From positions 1-10,299 of the forward strand of contig JACCSI010000186.1 in assembly GCA_013813075.1 (NCBI GenBank): DNA of 10,299 nt, in the 5' to 3' direction. Every line of letters begins with the position of its first letter. Within the stretch, counting starts at the first letter, position 1. The position numbers and the translations under genes were made by a program. The DNA is from Acidobacteriota bacterium. Lineage in GTDB: Bacteria > Acidobacteriota > Vicinamibacteria > Vicinamibacterales > UBA2999. Below are positions 1 to 9,118 of this stretch, piece after piece. Under the pieces are notes generated by a model that did no database searches, was not told the DNA's origin, and saw nothing but the letters and a program-made list of their open reading frames with translations.

Positions 1-633
1 GCGTTCACCTGCCAGCTCGTCGCCCTCTACCTGTTGGCCATGTATCTTGGGCAGGTCCGCGGCACGCTCGGTGAGGAGGCGCGCCGCAAACACATCGCCG
101 ATCTCATCCGCTTGCCCAACATCCTTGAACAGGCGTTGAAGACGGGGAAGCAGATCGAGGAAATCGCCGGTCGCTTCTACAACCGGACGGACTTTCTGTT
201 CCTGGGCCGAGGTATCAACTACCCGATCGCCCTCGAGGGCGCGCTGAAGTTGAAAGAAATTTCGTACATCCACGCCGAAGGCTATCCAGCGGGCGAGATG
301 AAGCACGGTCCAATTGCGCTCATCGACGAGAAGATGCCAATCGTGGCGATTGCTCCCCAGGATCACGTCTACGAAAAGATGCTCGGTAACATCCAGGAAG
401 CCAAGGCGCGCGGCGGCTCGGTCATTGCCATCACCACCTCGGGCGACGACACGATTTGGCGGATGCTGGACGGCAATACCGACTCGATCATCACACTCCC
501 TGCCTTGCCATCCGAGCTCGCCCCGATTGCGATCGTGCTGCCGCTTCAGTTGCTGTCGTATCACATCGCCGTGCGGCGCGGCTGTGACGTGGATCAACCG
601 AGAAATCTCGCGAAGTCGGTCACGGTAGAATAG
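1..633 (+). CDS. glmS: Glutamine--fructose-6-phosphate aminotransferase (isomerizing), C-terminal part; 5' end outside window
   Basis: GlmS converts fructose-6-phosphate and glutamine to glucosamine-6-phosphate, the entry step to UDP-GlcNAc for peptidoglycan and lipopolysaccharide. The reading frame is open from base 1, so the gene is cut by the window edge and no start is called. The 210 visible residues match roughly E. coli residues 399-608, that is the C-terminal part of the isomerase half including the second SIS domain; the glutaminase domain is off-window. Visible landmarks are the EGALKLKE segment (codons at 235-258, holding the equivalents of Glu481, Lys485 and Glu488), the GEMKHGP loop with the His504 equivalent at 304-306, and the invariant C-terminal [11 protein letters not shown] with the Lys603 equivalent at 613-615. 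All active-site residues in this part are intact. The gene lies 87 bp upstream of pcrA on the same strand. Identity is very secure. A riboswitch-ribozyme, if any, would lie outside the window. Confidence 0.97.
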   Translation, partial: AFTCQLVALYLLAMYLGQVRGTLGEEARRKHIADLIRLPNILEQALKTGKQIEEIAGRFYNRTDFLFLGRGINYPIALEGALKLKEISYIHAEGYPAGEMKHGPIALIDEKMPIVAIAPQDHVYEKMLGNIQEAKARGGSVIAITTSGDDTIWRMLDGNTDSIITLPALPSELAPIAIVLPLQLLSYHIAVRRGCDVDQPRNLAKSVTVE

Positions 634-636
634 AAG

Positions 637-657
637 GCGTCAGCCGTCTGCCGTCAG
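637..657. repeat. Heptad array A: three tandem 7-bp units after glmS
   Basis: Three contiguous 7-mers, GCGTCAG, CCGTCTG and CCGTCAG, begin 3 bp after the glmS stop codon. Read on the other strand they give CTGACGG, CAGACGG and CTGACGC, close to the units of array B at 693-720. The two arrays are therefore related but oppositely oriented. This is read directly from the sequence; its function is unknown. Confidence 0.7.
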
Positions 658-715
658 CGCGTGCGACGCTCTCGTGGCGTGGTTCGTGTCACGCCTGATG
701 CCTGATACCTGGCGC
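637..715. other. Long imperfect stem-loop spanning the glmS-pcrA spacer
   Basis: Arrays A and B can fold back on each other. Bases 637-643 pair with 709-715 (7 of 7, one G-U), 644-650 with 702-708 (about 4 of 7), 652-657 with 695-700 (6 of 6, one G-U), and inside these 659-663 with 690-694 (5 of 5). The spacer could thus form one interrupted hairpin in the RNA. No run of T follows, so a classical intrinsic terminator is not supported. It could be an mRNA processing or stability element, a translation-control element for pcrA, or a REP-like dispersed repeat. Confidence 0.5.
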
Positions 716-720
716 CTGAC
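693..720. repeat. Heptad array B: four tandem 7-bp units abutting the pcrA start codon
   Basis: Four contiguous 7-mers, GCCTGAT, GCCTGAT, ACCTGGC and GCCTGAC, end exactly at the base before the pcrA ATG. They occupy the place where a Shine-Dalgarno sequence would be expected, and none is visible. The first two units are identical and the last two are diverged. It is oppositely oriented to array A. Confidence 0.7.
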
Positions 721-3030
721 ATGGACTTTCTCTCCTCGCTCAATACCGAGCAGCAATCGGCTGTGCTCCACACGCACGGCCCTCTCCTGATTCTGGCGGG
801 CGCGGGGTCCGGCAAGACGCGCGTCATCGCGCATCGCATTGCGTATCTCGTGTCCGAACACATCGCGCCCGCCGACGGAGTGCTGGCGGTGACGTTTACC
901 AACAAAGCCGCCGAAGAAATGCGGACGCGTGTCGAGGCGCTGCTCAGCACCAACTGCCGCTCGATGTGGATCTCGACGTTCCACGCGGTGTGCGCGCGGT
1001 TGCTGCGTCGCGAAGCGCACAATATCAATCTGTCGCGCGACTTCACGATCTACGACTCCTCAGATCAGCAGTCGGTCATCAAACAGTTGCTCAAGGACTA
1101 CAACTACGACGAGTCGTATCAGGCACGCGCCGTGCTCAGCCGAATCAGTGGCGCCAAGAACCGCATGGAAGGGCCGGAGGTGCTCGAGAAGAGCTGGAAT
1201 CCAAAGGACCGCGAACTGGCTCGGTTATACGCCGGCTATCAGGCGGCACTGAAGGAGGCGAGTGCGCTCGATTTCGACGACTTGCTCCTCAAGACGGTGC
1301 AGCTCTTCGATCAGGCGCCATCCGTGCGCGAGCGTTACGCACGCAAGTTTCAGTTCGTGATGATTGATGAATACCAGGACACCAATCGGCCGCAATACCT
1401 GTTGATCAAGCAATTGGCCAGTCTGCACAAGAATCTCGCCGTGGTCGGGGATCCGGATCAGTCGATTTACAAGTGGCGCGGCGCCGATCTGCGCAACATC
1501 CTCGATTTCGAGAGCGACTTTCCCGAGGCGTCGATCGTGCGGCTCGAACGCAATTACCGATCGACCGAGGTGATTCTCGATGCCGCCTCGGCGGTGATTG
1601 CCAACAATCGACATCGCAAAGAGAAAACGCTGTGGACCGACCGCAAGGGGGGCGCCAAAATCGCCTACTTCCGCGGCGCCGACGAGCTCGAGGAGGCGGA
1701 CTTCATCACCCGCGTCGCGCGCCAGACGCTGTCAGAGGACGTCGAGAACACGATGGCGGTGCTGTATCGCACCAATGCGCAGTCGCGATCGGTCGAAGAC
1801 GGACTCCGTCAGGCGAACATCGCCTACGTGGTCCTCGGCGGCGTCGGCTTCTACGAGCGCAAGGAAATCAAGGATGCCCTGTCGTACCTGAAATTGCTGC
1901 TGAACCCGTTCGACGACATCGCCCTTCGCCGCATCATCAACGTCCCGACGCGAGGGATCGGCAAAGGGGTCATGGACGCGCTCGAACAGGTCAACGTCGG
2001 CGATGCGGAAAGGGATTTGCCGCCGCTGCTGGCCGGACTGCAGCCGGCGGTCGTGTCGAACTCGCTGTGGCAGAAAATCGTCACCGTCACGCAGCAGCGC
2101 CTGTTGAATCCGCGGCAGGTCTCCTCCCTGACTGCGTTTCGGGATCTCATCGCCAAGCTGTCCGACACGGCACGCCGCGAGTCGGTGTCGATTACGTTGG
2201 GGATGGTGCTCGACCAATCCGGGTACTTGCGCGATCTGCGAGAAGACCGGTGTGAGGAGGCGGAAGGGCGGATCGAGAATCTCATGGAGCTGGTGTCGGC
2301 CGCTCGGGAGTACGAGACGCGGGAGCCCGAGCCGTCCCTGGGTGGATTTGTCGATCGTCTATCGCTGCTGTCGGATGTGGACAAGGAGCAGGGCACCCGC
2401 GAGGCGCGGGTGTTGCTGATGACGCTGCACTCGGCCAAAGGGCTGGAGTTCCCCGTCGTCGTGATGTCCGGCCTCGAGGAAGGTCTCTTCCCGCATTCGC
2501 GCGCGTCAGAAGACGAGGCCGAGCTCGAAGAGGAGCGGCGGCTGTGTTACGTCGGGATCACCCGCGCCGAGAAGCGCCTGGTGCTGACCAGCGCGGCGCG
2601 CCGCCGCGTGTTTGGAGACTACCAGGCCACTCAACCATCTCGCTTCCTCGAAGAGATTCCTGCCGACCTGTTGGAACAGGAGTTCTCGACCTATAGCTCG
2701 CCGTACGCGGCGCCGCGCGGCGGCTGGGACTACAAACCTAATCCCTATGGGCGCGGCGGATCAGGACGCAGTGGCTACAGCGGCCGTGGCAACGGCGTCG
2801 GGCGCGGCGGTGGCGTCCGCGAAGAGACCACACCGTTTGATTATTCTCAGGAGAATCAGTCAGAGCCCGGCGCGTTGGCGCCCGGACGCAAGGTCAAGCA
2901 CGGTCAGTTTGGCCTGGGAACAGTACTGAGCGTCGAAGAGCTTGATGACGACATGAAGCTGGTCGTTCGCTTCACCTCGGTCGGCACCAAGACTCTCCGG
3001 GCGAAATACGCAAAACTTGAGCTCGCCTGA
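721..3030 (+). CDS. pcrA: ATP-dependent 3'-5' DNA helicase, PcrA/UvrD family (superfamily 1A)
   Basis: An ATP-driven 3'-5' helicase used in excision repair, displacement of RecA and clearing of stalled transcription complexes. At 769 residues it has the usual family length, and the motifs are complete and in order: Q motif near Gln11-Gln12; Walker A GAGSGKT (27-33); Ia TFTNKAAEEM (58-67); Walker B DEYQD (216-220); motif III GDPDQSIYKWRGA (243-255); motif IV LERNYRS (275-281); motif V TLHSAKGLEF (568-577); motif VI YVGITRAEKR (610-619). A C-terminal Tudor-like module (about 717-769, with KHGQFGLGTVL) is the PcrA type that contacts RNA polymerase in related proteins. Between motif VI and this module lies an Arg/Gly/Tyr-rich linker (about 666-700), which is unusual. 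The ATG start gives the normal N-terminus MDFLSSLNTEQQ, although no ribosome-binding site precedes it. PcrA and UvrD cannot be cleanly separated; the symbol follows the C-terminal module. It is convergent with the lipoprotein gene. Confidence 0.96.
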   Translation: MDFLSSLNTEQQSAVLHTHGPLLILAGAGSGKTRVIAHRIAYLVSEHIAPADGVLAVTFTNKAAEEMRTRVEALLSTNCRSMWISTFHAVCARLLRREAHNINLSRDFTIYDSSDQQSVIKQLLKDYNYDESYQARAVLSRISGAKNRMEGPEVLEKSWNPKDRELARLYAGYQAALKEASALDFDDLLLKTVQLFDQAPSVRERYARKFQFVMIDEYQDTNRPQYLLIKQLASLHKNLAVVGDPDQSIYKWRGADLRNILDFESDFPEASIVRLERNYRSTEVILDAASAVIANNRHRKEKTLWTDRKGGAKIAYFRGADELEEADFITRVARQTLSEDVENTMAVLYRTNAQSRSVEDGLRQANIAYVVLGGVGFYERKEIKDALSYLKLLLNPFDDIALRRIINVPTRGIGKGVMDALEQVNVGDAERDLPPLLAGLQPAVVSNSLWQKIVTVTQQRLLNPRQVSSLTAFRDLIAKLSDTARRESVSITLGMVLDQSGYLRDLREDRCEEAEGRIENLMELVSAAREYETREPEPSLGGFVDRLSLLSDVDKEQGTREARVLLMTLHSAKGLEFPVVVMSGLEEGLFPHSRASEDEAELEEERRLCYVGITRAEKRLVLTSAARRRVFGDYQATQPSRFLEEIPADLLEQEFSTYSSPYAAPRGGWDYKPNPYGRGGSGRSGYSGRGNGVGRGGGVREETTPFDYSQENQSEPGALAPGRKVKHGQFGLGTVLSVEELDDDMKLVVRFTSVGTKTLRAKYAKLELA

Positions 3031-3042
3031 ACGGCGCGTTCA
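3028..3042. repeat. Perfect inverted repeat containing both convergent stop codons
   Basis: TGAACG-GCG-CGTTCA has a 6-bp stem and a 3-base loop. The left arm begins with the pcrA stop codon TGA and the right arm ends with the complement of the lipoprotein gene's TGA. It is symmetric, so it could form the same small hairpin in transcripts from both sides. No T-run follows on either strand, so a bidirectional terminator is possible but weakly supported. Confidence 0.45.
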
Positions 3043-3765
3043 GAGGCCTTGAATCCTCGTGATGATCGGCCGGCCGTTGCGCCTGTTTCCGTCCTGGGTT
3101 CCTTCGACGCGTTGAATCGTCACCACCAACTTCTTCTCAGCCGTCTGGCCGTCCGGCGATTTGACCTGGGCGGTCAGCGTCACATCCTTGGACACCAACT
3201 CGCCGGTAAACTTTTCGGAATCGAAGGCGGGCTGCCCAGGCTGTGCCAGCGACGCTTCGGCGGGGCCGGTGGACGACGACATCGCGGCCTTGCCTGACGC
3301 GGCCGCCTTGGTCACGCCGAGCGCATCTGCGCGCCACTTGTCCCACTCGGCCTTGAGCGTTTGTTGGGCCGGGGTGAATTTGGCCGCGGGATCGCGCTCC
3401 ATTTTAGCGATCGCCTCGAGCGCCGGGCGGTTCGTCGACTCGAACTCGAGCCGGCGCTTGCGGAAGTCGGCCTCGTCGTCCACGGCTTTCTGGCGTGCCG
3501 AGATCAAGCCTTTGAAATCGAGGGGGGTACGTCGCTCGTCGCTGACGTTGGTGATGTCGAAACTGCTCACCTCGCCGTGCTCGCGCGGGTTGAACTGGAC
3601 GGCCGAGATTCGTGCCAGCGTCTCGTTGTCGCGAGTCCGCGCGGCGCGGAAAAACTGCGACAAAAACTGCTGTTCGGGCGGCTTGGAACAGGCGGCGCCA
3701 AGCAGCGCCAGCGGGGCAAGAACCAGCGCGATCGCCAGGGTCCCGCGAATTCTGGGGTAAAACAT
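3040..3765 (-). CDS. Putative lipoprotein of unknown function
   Basis: A 241-residue protein that I do not recognise as a named family. It starts with a lipoprotein signal: basic residues at 5 and 7, a hydrophobic stretch at about 9-25, then the lipobox LGAAC with Cys26 as the predicted lipidated residue, followed by SKPPEQQ. Lys28 rather than Asp after the Cys does not suggest inner-membrane retention. Residues 31-60 look like a small alpha/beta start, 84-125 are a charged probable helix or coiled coil rich in Lys, Arg and Glu, 153-180 are low-complexity Ala/Ser/Pro/Gly, and 186-222 look like beta strands ending in a basic tail. The start is well set: GGAGGG lies 4 bases before the ATG, the best ribosome-binding site in the window. 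It lies 50 bp downstream of gyrA on the same strand, so co-transcription is likely. No role in DNA topology should be inferred from position alone. Confidence 0.82.
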   Translation of the reverse strand: MFYPRIRGTLAIALVLAPLALLGAACSKPPEQQFLSQFFRAARTRDNETLARISAVQFNPREHGEVSSFDITNVSDERRTPLDFKGLISARQKAVDDEADFRKRRLEFESTNRPALEAIAKMERDPAAKFTPAQQTLKAEWDKWRADALGVTKAAASGKAAMSSSTGPAEASLAQPGQPAFDSEKFTGELVSKDVTLTAQVKSPDGQTAEKKLVVTIQRVEGTQDGNRRNGRPIITRIQGL

Positions 3766-3769
3766 GTGT

Positions 3770-3775
3770 CCCTCC
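3770..3775 (-). promoter_or_regulatory. Shine-Dalgarno sequence of the lipoprotein gene
   Basis: The minus strand reads GGAGGG followed by four bases (ACAC) and the ATG at 3765-3763. It fixes the start codon. It stands out because gyrA, gyrB and pcrA have no comparable site. Confidence 0.75.
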
Positions 3776-3815
3776 GGACGAAGACGGGCGTGAACGCCGC
3801 CTTCACCGGTGGAAA

Positions 3816-6335
3816 TTACTCTGCTTCGGGATTCTCCACAAGGGGCTCTTCGGGCCCGACGATGACTTCCCGATCGACCAGCGCAACTGACACCACGCTA
3901 TCGTCATCCTCCAGGTCCATCAGGCGGACGCCCTGGGTCGCGCGCCCAATCGTGCGGATGTGCGCCGCCGGTGTGCGGAGAATCTTGCCCTGCTGGGTGA
4001 TCACCAGCAATTCCTCGTTCTCGTGCACCTGGGCGATGTTGACGACGACGCCGTTCTTGTCCGTGATCTCGAGATTCTTGAGGCCGACCCCACCGCGGCT
4101 CTGCGCCCGGTATTCGTAAAGGTCGGTACGTTTGGCGTAGCCCTTTTGCGTGACGGTGAGGAGGGTACCACCCGGCTTGACCACCTCCATCGCCACCACG
4201 GCGTCGCCCTCGCGGAGTTGGATGCCACGGACGCCATACGCAGTACGGCCCATGCCGCGCACATCGCTTTCCGGGAACCGAATCGCCATGCCCATCCGGC
4301 TGCCGATGAAGATCTCGCTGGCATTGTCGGACATCTGCACCGCAATCACCGCGTCGTCGTCCTCGATGCCCATCGCGATGATGCCGCCGGCGCGCGGATT
4401 GCTGAATGCGGACAGCTCGGTCTTCTTGATGGTGCCGTTACGCGTGCCCATGACGATGAAGTGGGCGTCGTCGAACTCCTTGACCGCGAGCATCGACGCA
4501 ATTTTTTCGCCCGCTTCCATCTGCACGAGATTGGCGATCGCCTTGCCGCGACCGTCCGCCCCGACATCCGGAATCTCGTGGACTTTGAGCCAGTAGGCGC
4601 GGCCTCGGTCCGAAAACACCATCACGTAGGCATGCGTTGAGGCGACGAACAGGTGATTGACGACGTCCTCGTCGCGCGTGCGCATGCCGATGCGCCCCTT
4701 GCCACCGCGCTTCTGGTTGCGATACGTCGAGATCGGCGTGCGCTTGATGTAGCCGGTATCGGTGACCGTGATCGCGACATCCTCGTCGGCAATCAGATCC
4801 TCGATCCGGAAGTCACCTTCGGCATCGACGATGGTCGTCCGCCGCGCGTCGCCGAACTTGGTCTGAATGTCGCGCAGTTCCTTGATGATGATGGCGAGCA
4901 GCAGCTTTTCGCTGGCGAGAATGTCGCGCAGGCTGGCGATCAAGGTCACGAGCTCGGCCAGCTCGCCGAGAATCTTCTGGCGCTCGAGGCCGGTGAGCCT
5001 CTGCAGCTGCATATCGAGAATCGCCTGCGATTGCACGTCGCTGAGGCCAAACCGCGCGATCAAACCGACTTTGGCCTCGGCCGGATTCTTCGAGCCGCGA
5101 ATCAGCGTGATGACGGCATCGAGGTTGTCCAGCGCGATGCGCAGGCCATCGAGGATATGCGCCCGCGCTTCGGCCTTGCGCAGCTCGAACTCGATGCGGC
5201 GGCGAATGACGGCGCGCCGGAACTGAATGAACTCCTCGATCACTTCGAGCAGTGACAGCACGCGGGGCCGGCCGCCGACGATTGCCAGCGTGATGATGCC
5301 GAACGTCTGCTGGAGCTGCGTGTGCTTGTAGAGGTTATTGAGCACCACCTCACCGACTTCGCCACGCTTCAGTTCGATGACGACGCGCATGCCGTCGCGG
5401 TCGGACTCGTCGCGGATGTCGGAGATGCCCTCGATGACCTTGTCGCGCACTAGATCCGCGATGCGCTCCTGCAGCTTGGCCTTGTTCACCTGATACGGAA
5501 TCTCTGTGATGATGATCTGCTGCCGATCACCCTTCTTCATCGGCTCGATGTCGGCCTTGGCGCGCATCTGGATGGCGCCACGGCCGGTCAGGTACGCGTC
5601 ATGAATGCCGGCGCGGCCGATGATGAGGCCGCCGGTGGGGAAGTCCGGTCCGGGGATGCGTTGAATGAGGCCGCGCAGCTTTTCTTCCTTGCTGAGCCGC
5701 GGCGCGCCGGCTTCGGAGGGATTGGCGCCGTCACCGGTGGTGTTTTCGAGCAACCAGATGACACCGTCACAGACCTCGCGCAGGTTGTGTGGTGGAACGT
5801 TGGTCGCCATGCCAACGGCGATGCCCGTCGATCCATTGACGAGCAGGTTGGGAAAGGGTGTCGGTAAGACCCTGGGTTCTGTGGTCGTCTCATCGAAGTT
5901 CGGAACGTAGTCGACCGTGTCCTTGTCGAGGTCCAGCATCATCGACTCGGCCAGTGCTTCGAGGCGCGCCTCGGTGTACCGGTAGGCGGCCGGGGAGTCG
6001 CCGTCGACCGAGCCGAAGTTGCCCTGGCCGTCCACCAGGGTGTATCGCATGTTGAAGTCCTGCGCGAGACGAACGAGGGTGTCGTATGCGGGGGCGTCGC
6101 CGTGCGGATGGTAGTTGCCGATGACTTCGCCGACCACCTTGGCGCATTTGCGATAGGCCCGGTTCGACGCAAGACCCATCTGCCGCATCGCATACAAGAC
6201 CCGGCGATGCGCAGGCTTGAGCCCGTCGCGCACATCCGGCAGCGCGCGCCCGATGATCACGCTCATGGCGTAATCCAGGTACGAGCGCCGCATCTCGTCT
6301 TCGATTTGTACGGGGATTCTTTGTTCTGTGCTCAT
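3816..6335 (-). CDS. gyrA: DNA gyrase subunit A
   Basis: The breakage-reunion subunit of gyrase, which with GyrB introduces negative supercoils using ATP. It has 839 residues against 875 in E. coli; the difference includes absence of the roughly 37-residue segment that E. coli carries before the coiled coil. Landmarks are the winged-helix segment with RRVLYAM (44-50), the quinolone-determining region (about 65-104), the catalytic Tyr120 (codon 5978-5976) preceded by Arg119, and the GyrA box QKRGGKG at 541-547 (bases 4715-4695), which identifies gyrase rather than topoisomerase IV. Six pinwheel repeats follow, then a short acidic tail ending NPEAE. At the E. coli Ser83 and Ala84 positions this protein has Ala81 and Pro82; Asp85 (Asp87) is kept. 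An extra stretch of roughly 17 residues (about 197-214) precedes IPGPDFPT. The ATG directly follows an in-frame TGA, so no longer start exists, and no Shine-Dalgarno is visible. Likely co-transcribed with gyrB, 63 bp upstream. Confidence 0.98.
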   Translation of the reverse strand: MSTEQRIPVQIEDEMRRSYLDYAMSVIIGRALPDVRDGLKPAHRRVLYAMRQMGLASNRAYRKCAKVVGEVIGNYHPHGDAPAYDTLVRLAQDFNMRYTLVDGQGNFGSVDGDSPAAYRYTEARLEALAESMMLDLDKDTVDYVPNFDETTTEPRVLPTPFPNLLVNGSTGIAVGMATNVPPHNLREVCDGVIWLLENTTGDGANPSEAGAPRLSKEEKLRGLIQRIPGPDFPTGGLIIGRAGIHDAYLTGRGAIQMRAKADIEPMKKGDRQQIIITEIPYQVNKAKLQERIADLVRDKVIEGISDIRDESDRDGMRVVIELKRGEVGEVVLNNLYKHTQLQQTFGIITLAIVGGRPRVLSLLEVIEEFIQFRRAVIRRRIEFELRKAEARAHILDGLRIALDNLDAVITLIRGSKNPAEAKVGLIARFGLSDVQSQAILDMQLQRLTGLERQKILGELAELVTLIASLRDILASEKLLLAIIIKELRDIQTKFGDARRTTIVDAEGDFRIEDLIADEDVAITVTDTGYIKRTPISTYRNQKRGGKGRIGMRTRDEDVVNHLFVASTHAYVMVFSDRGRAYWLKVHEIPDVGADGRGKAIANLVQMEAGEKIASMLAVKEFDDAHFIVMGTRNGTIKKTELSAFSNPRAGGIIAMGIEDDDAVIAVQMSDNASEIFIGSRMGMAIRFPESDVRGMGRTAYGVRGIQLREGDAVVAMEVVKPGGTLLTVTQKGYAKRTDLYEYRAQSRGGVGLKNLEITDKNGVVVNIAQVHENEELLVITQQGKILRTPAAHIRTIGRATQGVRLMDLEDDDSVVSVALVDREVIVGPEEPLVENPEAE

Positions 6336-6398
6336 TCAGGACTTGGCGATCAGGATCAGTTGCGCAAGGACCGGCGGGTCGTTCGACCGGGGCGTCGC
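6336..6398 (-). other. gyrB-gyrA spacer (63 bp)
   Basis: The spacer contains one short inverted repeat, GGTCG-TT-CGACC, at 6377-6388; its two-base centre is too tight for a simple RNA hairpin. It lacks a convincing promoter or ribosome-binding site. It is 21 codons long, so gyrB and gyrA are in the same frame, separated by the gyrB TAG and a TGA directly before the gyrA ATG. Confidence 0.5.
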
Positions 6399-8981
<2,583 letters not shown>

Positions 8982-8986
8982 TTATT

Positions 8987-9085
8987 TCAATCTGTCACGC
9001 GGTAAAAACCGTGATCACGAACGACGCACCTGTCGCGGCGAAGCCACAGTTTGCTGTGCTCCACGATGCCGTGGAGATCCACCAA
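8987..9085 (-). CDS. Possible 32-codon small ORF ahead of gyrB (weak)
   Basis: An open frame with a TTG start (or GTG one codon later) ends in TGA five bases before the gyrB ATG. Its translation begins LVDLHGIVEHSKLWLRR and ends in VTD. About two thirds of third codon positions are G or C, in keeping with coding sequence here but not proof. There is no ATG and no ribosome-binding site, and the hairpins at 9045-9076 lie inside it. I see no similarity to RecF or to the S4-domain protein often found at this location. It could be a leader peptide, a gene remnant or chance. Confidence 0.15.
   Translation of the reverse strand: MVDLHGIVEHSKLWLRRDRCVVRDHGFYRVTD
9010..9019. repeat. 10-bp perfect palindrome in the dnaN-gyrB spacer
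   Basis: CGTGATCACG reads the same on both strands and lies 28 bp before the gyrB start codon. This size and place would suit a dimeric regulator site, but no regulator can be named. Confidence 0.4.
9045..9058. repeat. Small inverted repeat (hairpin 1) in the dnaN-gyrB spacer
   Basis: CACAG-TTTG-CTGTG, a perfect 5-bp stem with a 4-base loop. It directly abuts the next hairpin at 9059-9076 with no base between them. Confidence 0.5.
9059..9076. repeat. Inverted repeat (hairpin 2) in the dnaN-gyrB spacer
   Basis: CTCCACG-ATGC-CGTGGAG, a perfect 7-bp stem with a 4-base loop, 42 bp after the dnaN stop in transcription order. Its right arm is shared with a second, overlapping inverted repeat, GTGGA-GA-TCCAC at 9071-9082, so two folds compete for the same bases. 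No T-run follows on the minus strand, which argues against a strong terminator. Confidence 0.6.
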
Positions 9086-9118
9086 CTGCTGTTTTTGAAT
9101 TCAGGACGGCTCGTGTGA

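Noticed and set aside
1473..2255. A 260-codon alternative frame inside pcrA
   Set aside because: It overlaps the conserved helicase motifs in the true frame, and its translation is dominated by Arg, as expected of an out-of-frame GC-rich read.
3028..3042. Calling the convergent palindrome a proven bidirectional terminator
   Set aside because: The stem is short and no T-run follows on either strand; kept only as an inverted repeat.
3832..3840. TTCTCCACA, one mismatch from a DnaA box
   Set aside because: It is a single copy inside the gyrA coding region with no cluster of further boxes or AT-rich unwinding segment, so an origin is not supported here.
3161..4119. Plus-strand open frames of about 200 and 250 codons opposite the lipoprotein gene and the gyrA 3' end
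   Set aside because: They conflict with the lipobox- and ribosome-site-supported minus-strand gene and with gyrA, and show only low-complexity shadow composition.
6336..6398. Possible gyrB-gyrA fusion by stop-codon readthrough, as the two genes are in the same frame
   Set aside because: Same frame has a one in three chance; two different stop codons (TAG and TGA) intervene, and the 20 intervening codons show no conserved character.
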